A DNA stretch of 24,517 nt from assembly GCA_002473385.1 (NCBI GenBank), contig DKTR01000072.1, forward strand, positions 1-24,517, given 5' to 3'. Positions 1 through 7,375 of this stretch are shown piece after piece; position 1 is the stretch's first letter, and every line of letters begins with the position of its first letter. Both the position numbers and the translations under genes were made by a program. The notes under the pieces were generated by a model that was given only the letters and a program-made list of their open reading frames with translations, made no database searches and was not told the DNA's origin. Source of the stretch: Lachnospiraceae bacterium UBA7225. Lineage in GTDB: Bacteria; Bacillota; Clostridia; Lachnospirales; Lachnospiraceae.

Positions 1-24
1 AGATAGCGTAAATTTACTGTCGGA
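1..24. repeat. Left terminal inverted repeat of the IS
   Basis: It matches the reverse complement of 2369-2392 at 19 of 24 bases, including the blocks TAGCGTAAA and GTCGGA. The window starts at its first base, so the true outer edge could lie slightly further left. Confidence 0.75.
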
Positions 25-284
25 TTTAATGGTGAAGAGTCCACCTGAAACTGTATTAGATAAAGTATTTAACCATAGATTTGCAACTTCACTATACTGC
101 ATTTCAGTCCATCATGCAATCTATTTTTCCTTTTGGCGTAATCCACCTTTGACCAGAACTTGTGGCATACTGTTTTTCTGCCAATAAAGTCAGCCGGATG
201 CAACCATTAGTTATTGGCTTCGGACGCCAGTCTTGACACGAACCTCAGATAATGCATGGATATTTCATCCCCACGGCGAAGAAC
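25..284. other. IS tail without an intact gene
   Basis: This is the transposase-distal part of the insertion sequence. No intact ORF of useful length is present on either strand. It holds the subterminal repeat at 59-71. The minus-strand frame that follows the HTH ORF can be followed into this stretch as about 25 more codons ending near residues SEANN and a TAA, but it is interrupted by stops. It may be a decayed accessory gene or simply non-coding sequence. Confidence 0.5.
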
Positions 285-476
285 TCAAGAACAGATGATC
301 TGATCCGCCCCGGTCTCAGCCAGTTTAGCATTATCTGAGAACCCTATCAGGACCAGGCCCTTTGGGTGGCTGACCTGTTCCCTCCGGCTCAGGTGCCTAA
401 GAACAGATATCAGATCATCAGCAGTGAGCAGTGCTTCCTTCCATTGGACTGGGATCCGCTGTTTTACCTCCCGGTT
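285..476 (-). pseudogene. Possible decayed extension of the HTH ORF
   Basis: Directly after the TAA stop of the HTH ORF (477-479), the same minus-strand frame stays open for 63 codons before a TGA at 285-287. The translation has a protein-like composition, with stretches such as WKEALLTADDLISVLRHLSR and LVLIGFSDNAKLAETGADQ. It has no obvious start codon with a ribosome binding site. One reading is that the HTH protein was once longer and has acquired stops. The alternative is chance openness over 63 codons, which is not improbable at this GC. No homology is recognised. Confidence 0.3.
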
Positions 477-812
477 TTACTCCCCCGGATCAGCTTCTTT
501 ATGCATGTGTTCATTAATTAATTTTTGAACATACCCTGTTGAGCACCCGGTTTCTTCCGCAATCTTTCGGATGCTGTTCCCTTCTTTCCTTAACTCCAGT
601 ATCTTTCTTTTGGTCTCTTCCGGATATTTCCCCTTTCTTCCTGCTCCCCGGCTGTTCCTGATCTCTCCTGTTCCCCCGGCTTCCTCATACAGTCTTTTCA
701 TTTCTGTCAACAGTTCCTCTGCTTCTGCCGTCTTCCCATAGGTTCTTCCGTACATTTCCAACAGTATGCACAGTTCTGCAAGGTCGCTCTTTTTCATCCC
801 GATATTTCCCAT
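477..812 (-). CDS. Small helix-turn-helix protein carried by the IS
   Basis: This 111-aa protein has a predicted N-terminal helical segment (about residues 5-45), a basic glycine/arginine linker (GAGRKGKYPEE, about 56-66), and a resolvase/Hin-like helix-turn-helix at about 67-103 (KRKILELRKEGNSIRKIAEE then TGCSTGYVQKLI). It starts 2 nt after the transposase stop (TAAAGATG), so translation is probably coupled. By analogy with small DNA-binding ORFs in other elements it could regulate transposase expression or help bind the ends; that is inference. It lacks a catalytic recombinase domain. The same frame continues open for 63 codons after its stop, so it may be a shortened form of a longer protein. 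Confidence 0.65.
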   Translation of the reverse strand: MGNIGMKKSDLAELCILLEMYGRTYGKTAEAEELLTEMKRLYEEAGGTGEIRNSRGAGRKGKYPEETKRKILELRKEGNSIRKIAEETGCSTGYVQKLINEHMHKEADPGE

Positions 813-814
813 CT

Positions 815-2281
815 TTACAATCCCCAGATCTGTTCATTAAAGTATACTTTTTTCTTTGTATCCAGACTTACGGTACGGCTGATCGCTTCCACATATTTTC
901 CCAGCTCTCTGTGTCTGTTCTTTTCAGACCGGATGATCTCCACACTGCTGAGGATATCTGCCTCCGCCCCCGCTGCTTTAGGTAATTCTCTTTTCTGGTA
1001 TCTTACCAGTTCCAGCATATCGCCCCCATTATAATAATAGGCACGCAGCTGCGCCATTTTGGCAGCTCCTTTCCGGCTCCAGCCCATCGGCCTGGAACTC
1101 ATCCTGGATGACAGTACATGGCTTACATGCCCTTCCGTGCTGCTTCCTTTTACCCCCTCCTTATGCAGCAGTCTCAGCTTTGCGGCTCCCCAGTTTGACA
1201 GTATGTAATCCCGGCTTTCCTCCAGCCTCCTGATCCCGCTTTCCCTTCTTTCCTGTGGAAGATAATCCTTCAGGCATTCCACGGTCTCTATGAAATCTGC
1301 TTTCGTCCGTTTTCGTATTGCATCGTACAGTTCTTTCCGGGCATCATCCGTACTGTCCTTCATATGGCTGGTCAGGCGGATCATTTGTTTCTGCAGATGA
1401 AACTCATCCAGTACGTAGTTCAGCCCATGGATCCGTTTCTTTCCTGTCTCTATCCAGCCGCCTCCGTCTGCATTCAGATATATCTTTTTCACCTTTGACA
1501 GATCATACTGGGTATCTATATACCTGTATATTTCGTCCCAGAATTTCTCGTTATCTTTTCCTTCACACACACGGCAGAAGAAGTATGGATTTACCAGCCT
1601 GTGACGCTTGCTCTCAGGCGCCTCTGGCTCAGTCCCTTCATGAACATACACCAGCTTACTGATCAGACAGTTATTCTTCTGATGATTTTCGTTCTCGGTC
1701 AGATCACCTTTTTTCTCCTGGAACTGCAGGGATGTATGATCTTCATCGGCCTCTATATACAAATATTCGACTTCCTTCTTTTTTTCGGGCTTCTCTGTGT
1801 TTTGGGGAAACTCCAGCGTATGGATCCTGTTCTTTACTGTCTGTTTGCTCACGCTGCTTTCTTCCCCTCCGCGGCGGTAAGATGTCTGCACGGCCTCTTT
1901 TAACATCCTGGCTTCTGCATCTTCCGTCATGCGTTCATGCTTTTCCATGCCCAGTACCCGGTCCAGAAGGTATTCCATCTTGCCTGTATCCCTGTTTGTG
2001 AACAGCGTTTTTGTAAAGCATACCGTTCCAAGAGATGTGATCAGCTGTTTCCGGCTGTCTCTCTCTATCAGCCACGAGCTCTTCCTTTTTCCACTTTCCT
2101 TCAATAACTGATTCATATTTTCCAGGGATTCCTTCAGCATAAGCAGACCAATCTTATGCAGCTCCTCTGTAATACCGGTTATATACTCAGCCATTCGTTC
2201 CGGATGCTTAAAAAATTCATCTTCCAAACTTTCAAAAATCTTGATGCTTTTTTCTTCAAAATGTTTTATACTCTTAACCAT
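815..2281 (-). CDS. ISLre2-family transposase
   Basis: This is a transposase of about 488 aa of the UPF0236/ISLre2 group, full length for the family. Recognisable segments are YIEADEDHTSLQ, the motif LNADGGGWIETG, and YVLDEFHLQKQMIRL, which carry acidic residues fitting a DDE-type catalytic centre; I did not confirm the triad by alignment. I chose ATG at 2281 (MVKSIKHFEE) because AAGGAAG sits 9 nt upstream. An in-frame GTG at 2290 lies right against that site. The start is enclosed by a long-range inverted repeat (2282-2348). A weak promoter fits upstream, with TATAAA at 2350-2355 on the minus strand. The gene is intact, so the element may still be active. Confidence 0.88.
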   Translation of the reverse strand: MVKSIKHFEEKSIKIFESLEDEFFKHPERMAEYITGITEELHKIGLLMLKESLENMNQLLKESGKRKSSWLIERDSRKQLITSLGTVCFTKTLFTNRDTGKMEYLLDRVLGMEKHERMTEDAEARMLKEAVQTSYRRGGEESSVSKQTVKNRIHTLEFPQNTEKPEKKKEVEYLYIEADEDHTSLQFQEKKGDLTENENHQKNNCLISKLVYVHEGTEPEAPESKRHRLVNPYFFCRVCEGKDNEKFWDEIYRYIDTQYDLSKVKKIYLNADGGGWIETGKKRIHGLNYVLDEFHLQKQMIRLTSHMKDSTDDARKELYDAIRKRTKADFIETVECLKDYLPQERRESGIRRLEESRDYILSNWGAAKLRLLHKEGVKGSSTEGHVSHVLSSRMSSRPMGWSRKGAAKMAQLRAYYYNGGDMLELVRYQKRELPKAAGAEADILSSVEIIRSEKNRHRELGKYVEAISRTVSLDTKKKVYFNEQIWGL

Positions 2282-2348
2282 AGAGAACACCTTCCTTTGT
2301 TTGTATTAGTTTCGTCGCTAAATACTTTATCACAAAGTGGTGTTCTCT
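2282..2348 (-). promoter_or_regulatory. Long-range hairpin over the transposase start
   Basis: AGAGAACACC at 2282-2291 has a perfect 10-bp inverted copy, GGTGTTCTCT, at 2339-2348. Inside it a second pairing, TTTGT with ACAAA, extends the stem. In the transposase mRNA the 3' arm sits immediately before the ATG at 2281, and the ribosome binding site GGAAGG lies in and next to an internal loop. A transcript reading in from outside would carry both arms and could hide the start. A transcript from the candidate -10 TATAAA at 2350-2355 would begin inside the 5' arm. This resembles the anti-read-through hairpins known for IS10 and IS200. Confidence 0.55.
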
Positions 2349-2368
2349 TTTTATACCATTTTTAATTT

Positions 2369-2392
2369 TCCGACTAAAATTTTACGCTAGCT
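2369..2392. repeat. Right terminal inverted repeat of the IS
   Basis: It is the partner of bases 1-24. The flanking chromosomal sequence begins with a C-run at 2393, and the promoter of the next gene starts only about 33 bp further on. Confidence 0.75.
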
Positions 2393-2424
2393 CCCCCCAA
2401 AACAGCAGCCTTTTACAATACCTG

Positions 2425-2453
2425 ATGACATATAAGCAGGTTTGATATATAAT
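2425..2453 (+). promoter_or_regulatory. Sigma-A promoter for the EamA gene
   Basis: A -35 box ATGACA (2425-2430) and a consensus -10 TATAAT (2448-2453) are separated by 17 bp, and the -10 ends 35 nt before the start codon at 2489. The IS right end lies only 33 bp upstream of the -35. Confidence 0.7.
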
Positions 2454-2488
2454 AACAAGAGCAAAAGAACAGAAAGGGGCTATTCATT

Positions 2489-2902
2489 ATGTGGGCTTTA
2501 TTTGCAATTTTATCTGCTGTCTTTGCCGCGCTGACCTCTATTCTTGCCAAGGTCGGCATCGACGGTGTAAATTCCAATCTCGCAACGGCGATCCGCACCG
2601 TTGTGGTAGTATTTATGTCATGGGGAATGGTTTTTCTCACGCACACCCAGAGCGGACTCGCGTCGATCAGCAGAAAAAGCTGGATCTTCCTTATTTTATC
2701 GGGACTGGCAACCGGAGCATCCTGGCTCTGCTATTACCGCGCCCTGCAGCTCGGACCGGCGTCCAAAGTTGTCCCTATTGACAAGCTGAGCGTCGTTATT
2801 ACCCTGGTGCTCGCTTTTGTATTTCTGCATGAAGATTTCACAGCAAAATCTCTCATTGGCTGCGCGCTTATCGGTGCAGGAACATTGCTGATGGTACTTT
2901 AA
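2489..2902 (+). CDS. EamA-family (DMT superfamily) small transporter
   Basis: This 137-aa integral membrane protein is a single EamA domain, half the size of the usual 10-helix drug/metabolite transporters. It has about four or five hydrophobic helices, at roughly 1-20, 30-52, 66-86, 93-113 and 117-137. Family-typical features are the alternating start MWALFAILSAVFAALTSILA, the LATGASWLCYYRALQLG segment in the middle, and the PIDKLSVVITLVLAF helix with the downstream LHE. Single-domain members probably work as dimers; the substrate is unknown. A ribosome binding site AAAGGGG lies 9 nt before the ATG, and a near-consensus promoter is just upstream. The stop is 61 nt before the next gene, so the two may be cotranscribed. 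Confidence 0.88.
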   Translation: MWALFAILSAVFAALTSILAKVGIDGVNSNLATAIRTVVVVFMSWGMVFLTHTQSGLASISRKSWIFLILSGLATGASWLCYYRALQLGPASKVVPIDKLSVVITLVLAFVFLHEDFTAKSLIGCALIGAGTLLMVL

Positions 2903-2963
2903 AACCCGTTTTGTGCCGACAGACAGGTTGTTTTCAAAAATACTTTTTAAGAAGGGAAATGCT

Positions 2964-3440
2964 ATGGCAAAAGAGGTAAAAACAAATGCGATGCGCATTT
3001 TAGAAAAAAATAAAATTCCTTATGAGCTGCTCACCTATGAGTGCGGCGAATTCATCGACGGGCTGCATACAGCGGCTCTGACCGGCGCACCTGTGGAGGC
3101 TTCCTTTAAAACATTGGTCGCACAGGGAAAAAGCCGGGCATATTATGTTTTCGTCCTGCCGATCGCAGAGGAAGTTGATCTGAAAAAAGCAGCAAAAGCA
3201 GCGGGAGAAAAGTCGATGGAAATGATCCATGTAAAAGATATCACGCCTATCACAGGCTACGTGCGCGGCGGCTGCACGGCAATCGGCATGAAAAAGCAAT
3301 TTCCGGTATTCCTGCAGGAATGCGCAAGAGACTTCGACCAGATATATGTAAGCGGTGGAAAAATCGGTGCAACCATAAAGCTTGCCCCGCAGGATTTCGT
3401 AAAAGCAGCGCGGGCGGAATATGCAGATTTTATCTCGTAA
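2964..3440 (+). CDS. ybaK: Cys-tRNA(Pro)/Cys-tRNA(Cys) deacylase, YbaK/EbsC family
   Basis: This 158-aa cytoplasmic protein of the YbaK/ProX editing family hydrolyses cysteine mischarged onto tRNA(Pro) in characterised members. Family hallmarks are the N-terminal NAMRILEKNKIPYELLTYE, the FKTLVAQGKSRAYYVFVLP strand with the conserved lysine, AKAAGEKSMEM, and ITGYVRGGCTAIGMKKQFPV followed by IYVSGGKIG. Length is typical. I chose ATG at 2964 rather than an in-frame ATG at 2913, because AAGAAGGG lies about 8 nt upstream and family homology begins at MAKEVKTNA. Expression is probably shared with the EamA gene; a strong hairpin terminator follows about 65 nt downstream. Confidence 0.93.
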   Translation: MAKEVKTNAMRILEKNKIPYELLTYECGEFIDGLHTAALTGAPVEASFKTLVAQGKSRAYYVFVLPIAEEVDLKKAAKAAGEKSMEMIHVKDITPITGYVRGGCTAIGMKKQFPVFLQECARDFDQIYVSGGKIGATIKLAPQDFVKAARAEYADFIS

Positions 3441-3505
3441 TACATAATTATTCTCTTTTAAAAAATAAACGTTCCAAATATAGCGGTAATTAGCCAGAGT
3501 AACAA

Positions 3506-3537
3506 AAAAACCGGAGAGCCACCACTCTCCGGTTTTT
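3506..3537. terminator. Bidirectional intrinsic terminator
   Basis: A perfect 13-bp stem, AAAAACCGGAGAG with CTCTCCGGTTTTT, encloses a 6-nt loop. It has a T-run on the plus side and a longer run on the minus side (AACAAAAAAA at 3501-3510), so it can close the plus-strand ybaK transcript and the minus-strand ABC permease transcript that converge here. Confidence 0.9.
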
Positions 3538-3693
3538 CATTTGGACTTTTGTAGAATCCTTAACCACTTTTTATTTCTATGTCAAAATCATTATAACACA
3601 TTTTTCTTCTTTTTCAACTGTTTTATAAAATTATTTTGTTACAATATTTACATAGTATATTTTTCTTTTTGTGTTTGTGGAATCTCTGTCAGA
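3538..3693. other. AT-rich convergent intergenic region
   Basis: This spacer between the convergent units is AT-rich with T-tracts. I see no gene or clear element beyond the terminator at its left edge; it would be 3' untranslated region of the permease transcript. Confidence 0.5.
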
Positions 3694-4473
3694 CTACAAT
3701 ATGTCCTTCTTATTATATTTCCAGAATCCGGCTGCAATTCCCACCGCCGCGTATGCTATTCCAAGTGCAACCAGCCCGCCGTCCAGGGAGACCCGGGAAA
3801 TAACAGACGCTCCATCTGCATAAGCGTAGGGCGTAATGTATCTGACAAAGGCTGCCCTTTCTGTTATATTTCCTGCTATACCCAGAAAATACAGCACAAA
3901 TGCGATTGCCATCCCGATGGTTCCGCTCCCTTTTCTAAGAAATGCGGATACTCCGAAACAAATTCCTGCTATTTCCAGCTGCATGATAAGCTGAGCCAGA
4001 TGATAGAGCGCAAATGCTTTCCAGTGCGGAAATTGCCCGATAATCGGAAATGCAGCCATAGAAAAAAGCACGACAAGCACATTAAAGCCGAAAAGCAGCA
4101 CGGCAACCGCCGTAAGCTTCCAGATACATACGCTGCTTCTGCTGACCGGATAGGTAAGCAATGTCTCTGCCGTGTGCTGTGCTTCCTCCTTCGAAAGTAT
4201 CCCGCAGCCCAGGATCGCCGCATAAAACATGCCGCCGATGCCGAGCATAAATCCGGCATAGATTCCGTAAAACCCGGTAAGTTCCCCATAATTCAGCCGG
4301 TCCATTCCAAATGCAGACGCGATTCCGCCAAGCCCCTGCATCATCGTCTGTATCGGAGCCAGTTGTTTTTGCAGCTCCGGAAACAGCATCAGGCAGAAAA
4401 CGATCATAATTCCCACTGCAAGACTCCAGAGCAGCATTCCCTTCCATCCCTGTTTTAATTCATGCTTCAGCAT
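3694..4473 (-). CDS. ABC-2 type transporter permease (TetR-linked exporter)
   Basis: This 259-aa membrane protein has about six hydrophobic segments: residues about 14-32, 70-92, 116-142, 155-180, 185-202 and 230-250. The N-terminus MLKHELKQGWKGMLLW and the cytoplasmic motif SKEEAQHTAETLLTYPVSRSS, which in related permeases faces the ATPase, identify an ABC-2 permease of the type that pairs with one ATPase. Its ATG overlaps the stop of the ATPase gene (ATGCTGA), with GGAGG 7 nt upstream, so translation is coupled. It probably forms a dimer with two ATPase copies. The exported substrate is unknown; related systems export drugs, peptides or lipids. Transcription probably ends at the terminator at 3506-3537. 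Confidence 0.85.
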   Translation of the reverse strand: MLKHELKQGWKGMLLWSLAVGIMIVFCLMLFPELQKQLAPIQTMMQGLGGIASAFGMDRLNYGELTGFYGIYAGFMLGIGGMFYAAILGCGILSKEEAQHTAETLLTYPVSRSSVCIWKLTAVAVLLFGFNVLVVLFSMAAFPIIGQFPHWKAFALYHLAQLIMQLEIAGICFGVSAFLRKGSGTIGMAIAFVLYFLGIAGNITERAAFVRYITPYAYADGASVISRVSLDGGLVALGIAYAAVGIAAGFWKYNKKDIL

Positions 4474-5351
4474 ATCTCATCCTCCGAATCCGTATAAAAA
4501 TGAAGAAAAGCGTCCTCCAGCGGCGGCTCTGTAATGGTTAGATCTTCTACCGGCAATCCCTGCAGCGCCGTAATCAGCTCCTGTACCGGACCGCTGTAGA
4601 GAAATGAAATACCATCTCCTGTTTTCTGCAGATTCCGCATCGGAATGCCCGCTATTTCCTCCACACCGCGTATCGTCACTCGTTTTATTGTCGAGCTGCA
4701 GATATGTGCTACATCATCACACACCACCAGACTGCCATCCCGGATCACCGCTGCCCGGCTGCAATATTTTTGTATCTCTCCCAGCACATGCGAAGACAGG
4801 AAAATTGTAGCACCCTCCCGGTTCTTTTCCTGCAGCAGTTCGAAAAACTCCTTCTGCATAAGCGGATCAAGACCGCTGGTCGGCTCATCCAGTACGTAGA
4901 GTTCTGCCCGGTGCTGGAAGGCAGATACAAGGCTCACTTTTTTCCGGTTTCCCAGAGAAAGCTCCTGCACGTGCTTCCCGGCATCCAGCTTAAAGCGCTC
5001 ACAAAGCGTTTCCGCCGCACTGCGGCAGTCTTCCCCGTAAAAAGATGCGGCAAACTGCATGGCGTCTCTTACCCTCATATTTCCATAAAAACCCGGCTCC
5101 GATGGCAGATACCCCACCCGGCGCAGAATATCCAGCTTTGCCGTCTGAATAGATTTTCCGAACAGCTCCGCCGTCCCGCTATCCGGCTGCAAAAGCCCGA
5201 GCATACTGCGGATGGTTGTGCTCTTCCCGGCGCCGTTCGGTCCGATAAAACCAAAAATTTCCCCTTCCTGCACCTGCAGGGATAAATTTTCAATTCCCCG
5301 GTGCTTTCCATAATATTTCGTCAGATTACAAAGTCTGATTATCTCTGCCAT
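4467..5351 (-). CDS. ABC transporter ATP-binding protein (TetR-linked exporter)
   Basis: This 294-aa protein has Walker A GPNGAGKST (37-45), signature LSLGNRKK (131-138), Walker B LYVLDEP (151-157), D-loop SGLDP and H-loop His188 (LSSHVL). The Q-loop region reads GYLPSEPGFY, typical of BcrA/YhcH-like exporter ATPases. The C-terminal 80 residues are the usual variable tail. It energises the adjacent permease. The start codon at 5351 lies inside the 3' end of the tetR gene (26-nt overlap), and its ribosome binding site AAGGAG is embedded in the tetR tail, so the three genes form one coupled operon. The substrate cannot be read from the sequence. Confidence 0.92.
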   Translation of the reverse strand: MAEIIRLCNLTKYYGKHRGIENLSLQVQEGEIFGFIGPNGAGKSTTIRSMLGLLQPDSGTAELFGKSIQTAKLDILRRVGYLPSEPGFYGNMRVRDAMQFAASFYGEDCRSAAETLCERFKLDAGKHVQELSLGNRKKVSLVSAFQHRAELYVLDEPTSGLDPLMQKEFFELLQEKNREGATIFLSSHVLGEIQKYCSRAAVIRDGSLVVCDDVAHICSSTIKRVTIRGVEEIAGIPMRNLQKTGDGISFLYSGPVQELITALQGLPVEDLTITEPPLEDAFLHFYTDSEDEIC

Positions 5352-6030
5352 TTTCGTTCCTGCGCTCCTTTTTTGCTAATCCGCTGCCAGCCTGCTGCCC
5401 GCATCCCGCCGGAATATTCCCTGACTCTCTCTGGTATATGCTCCTCCAGAAATTTACCAGGCGCAGAAGCTCGCTCCGCGCCTTTTCCAGATCAAGCGGT
5501 CCTGCCTGCAGCATCGCACGCAGACACCCATCAGATGCCCAGAACATTTCCCGGTACATCATCTCCAGATCAAGCCCCGGTCTAAACTGTGATGCGTCAA
5601 TCCCGGCAAACAAAAGTCCGTCAAACTGCTCCAGAATTTTATGCACCCATTTCTGAACCTCCGGCGCCACTTCCTCGTCCTTTTCATAGTATGCCATAAT
5701 CACAAACTCCGACAGCTCCCGGTGATGCACCATCATCCTCAGCTTCATTTCCATCCCGGTTTCCATAATCTCGAAGAAATCCTCCTTCTGCAGAATAGCT
5801 CCGGTATCGATAATATGCATTCCCTGTCGCATCGCTTCTTCCAGCAGGAAGAGATACAGCTCCTTCTTATTTTTAAAATAATGAAACAGCAGAGATTTGC
5901 TGATATCCGCCTCTTTTGCAATCTCGCCTACCGGGCACTTCCGGTAGATACCCTGCGAAAAAACCTTCCATCCGGCACGAATAATTCTCTGCTGTTTTTC
6001 TTCTGAAAGCATATAAAATTTTTCATTCAT
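5326..6030 (-). CDS. TetR/AcrR-family transcriptional regulator
   Basis: This 234-aa protein has an N-terminal TetR helix-turn-helix (about residues 12-58: QQRIIRAGWKVFSQGIYRKC, GEIAKEADISKSLLFHYFKN, KKELYLFL) and an alpha-helical ligand-binding domain. I chose ATG at 6030 (MNEKFYMLSE) because a purine-rich AGAGGG lies 7 nt upstream and homology starts there; the frame is open further upstream, but that part overlaps the promoter. It is first in an operon with the ABC ATPase and permease and overlaps the ATPase by 26 nt. It most likely represses its own operon and is released by a ligand the pump exports. A palindrome, AAACG-N7-CGTTT, fills the spacer of its own promoter. Confidence 0.92.
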   Translation of the reverse strand: MNEKFYMLSEEKQQRIIRAGWKVFSQGIYRKCPVGEIAKEADISKSLLFHYFKNKKELYLFLLEEAMRQGMHIIDTGAILQKEDFFEIMETGMEMKLRMMVHHRELSEFVIMAYYEKDEEVAPEVQKWVHKILEQFDGLLFAGIDASQFRPGLDLEMMYREMFWASDGCLRAMLQAGPLDLEKARSELLRLVNFWRSIYQRESGNIPAGCGQQAGSGLAKKERRNENGRDNQTL

Positions 6031-6070
6031 TATCCTGCCCTCTGCGTTGTTCTGTCGGTTCTTTACTGCT

Positions 6071-6099
6071 ATTTTAAACGTATTGACCGTTTTTGAGAA
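6071..6099 (-). promoter_or_regulatory. tetR-ABC operon promoter with candidate operator
   Basis: On the minus strand a -35-like TTCTCA (6094-6099) and a -10 TAAAAT (6071-6076) are 17 bp apart. The inverted repeat AAACGTATTGACCGTTT (6076-6092) fills the spacer, a classic position for a TetR-family repressor site. The -35 is weak. The assignment of TetR as the binder is inference from position. Confidence 0.6.
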
Positions 6100-6217
6100 G
6101 CCCCTTCCCGAAATTTCCGCAAAAAACCACACTTTTCATAACAGTTCAGCCAGGCTGCCCTGTTACCGCTTCTCACAGACTCCGCAGCAGATGCAGCGTC
6201 CAAACCAGGCAGCCGGA

Positions 6218-7375
6218 TCACTCCCGCTGCCGGACCTTACTGACCGCCATCGTAACGCAGAAGCACGCCGCCGCAAACAGAAGCTGTATTGCCAGCCCCT
6301 TAAGAATACTTTGCAGCATTTCCGCACTCAGATTCCCGTAATCCCCTAAAATGCCATTTATTCTTGAATACCAGTATGTCGGCAAAAAGCTGGCAGCCTT
6401 CTCGATTCCGCTGCCGAACATCTCAATCGGAACAAAGATACCGCCGAGAAAGCAAAGTCCCAGAGACACCACATTATTTATACCGTTCAGAGCACCCATC
6501 GTATTAGCAAGCATTCCGCAGAGGTATGCGAGTGTCATCGCTACTACCATACATGCCAGGCTGTTCAGCATATACCAGATGCCGTTCGTTGAGGTAAACG
6601 CGCCGCCCCGGTACAGAACTGCCTGCACCGCCATGCAGATTCCCCACACCGCAAGCCCCACGATCAGAAACGCCGCGGCCGCAGCCAGATTCTGTCTGTA
6701 CAGCGGCACCGCCGAGCATGTTATCCGGCGCCGTATTTCCTTTTGCTTGAATGCCATAATCACCGTGCTCAGGCACATGATCATTCCGGCAAGCAATGCA
6801 TATGGCAAATAAGCAAAATAATAATTATAATCCGCCCGCTGTCCTCCGTTTCCGTTAATATCAAGCAGTGTCACCTTTCCCTTATGCTCTGAGAGCGCCA
6901 GAACCTTCCCGCATGCCTCATCAAGGGAAAAACCGCCGATCCGGTAGACACGTATCTGGTTCAACAGGGAATTGATTTTTGCATCCAGGTAAAATTCCGT
7001 GGAGGAACCGGGCACCTTTATCGTCTGAACAGCCGTTTCGCCGTTTTCAAACGCTTCCTGCGCTCCCTGCGGTACGATCAGTACATACCTTACATTGCGG
7101 TAAAACAGCTCCTCCTGTATCGTCTGCTCATCATCCTCGATTTCTACCAGCGTCTGTTCCTGCTCAAGGTAACTCTTTAAAGTGTCTCCCAGAACACCGC
7201 CCTCACGATCAATCACAGCCACTGCCAGCTTTACCGCCGAAAAATCTTCCACCGTACCCGTATCACCGAGACTTTTCTGAATTACAATAGCAATACCCAC
7301 AAAAATACAGATATACATAATCATCATACCAATATTTCGCTTAATGATATTTCCGTACCCTTTAAATACTCTCAT
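6218..7375 (-). CDS. ABC-2 permease, second subunit
   Basis: This 385-aa protein has the ABC2_membrane_3 layout: an N-terminal helix (about 14-36), a large extracytoplasmic domain (about 40-185), then five or six helices clustered at about 188-375. Extracellular segments include LAVAVIDREGGVLGDTLKSYL and a long acidic stretch. The region GLCFLGGIFVPIEMFGSGIE followed by LPTYWYSRINGIL is typical of DrrB/YhfE-like export permeases. It overlaps the preceding permease by 14 nt and has AGGAGGG before its ATG. Two different permeases suggest a heterodimeric channel served by the ATPase at 8479. No clear terminator follows; the tetR promoter begins about 120 nt downstream. Confidence 0.87.
   Translation of the reverse strand: MRVFKGYGNIIKRNIGMMIMYICIFVGIAIVIQKSLGDTGTVEDFSAVKLAVAVIDREGGVLGDTLKSYLEQEQTLVEIEDDEQTIQEELFYRNVRYVLIVPQGAQEAFENGETAVQTIKVPGSSTEFYLDAKINSLLNQIRVYRIGGFSLDEACGKVLALSEHKGKVTLLDINGNGGQRADYNYYFAYLPYALLAGMIMCLSTVIMAFKQKEIRRRITCSAVPLYRQNLAAAAAFLIVGLAVWGICMAVQAVLYRGGAFTSTNGIWYMLNSLACMVVAMTLAYLCGMLANTMGALNGINNVVSLGLCFLGGIFVPIEMFGSGIEKAASFLPTYWYSRINGILGDYGNLSAEMLQSILKGLAIQLLFAAACFCVTMAVSKVRQRE

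Larger units (their letters stand above)
1..2392 (-). mobile_element. ISLre2-family insertion sequence (complete, about 2.39 kb)
   Basis: The element is bounded by imperfect 24-bp inverted repeats: bases 1-24 (AGATAGCGTAAA...GTCGGA) match the reverse complement of 2369-2392 (AGCTAGCGTAAA...GTCGGA) at 19 of 24 positions. A second, perfect 13-bp subterminal pair, GATAAAGTATTTA, lies at 59-71 and inverted at 2319-2331, about 58-61 bp from each end, which supports both boundaries. Inside are a UPF0236/ISLre2-type transposase, a small HTH ORF, and about 450 bp without an intact gene. Classical ISLre2 elements are generally shorter and carry one transposase gene, so the extra ORF and tail are unusual. 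The left target-site copy lies outside the window, so target duplication cannot be assessed. Family assignment rests on the transposase; the exact name is unknown. Confidence 0.8.

Noticed and set aside
3541..4458. A 305-codon plus-strand reading frame
   Set aside because: It lies antisense to the ABC permease, has a cysteine- and lysine-rich composition with no recognisable domain, and has no ribosome binding site. It is a shadow of the real gene.
4704..5285. A 193-codon plus-strand reading frame
   Set aside because: It is antisense to the ABC ATPase with intact Walker motifs; no start signal.
6100..6217. Terminator after the second exporter operon
   Set aside because: Only short imperfect stems and one isolated T6 run were found; not enough to call.
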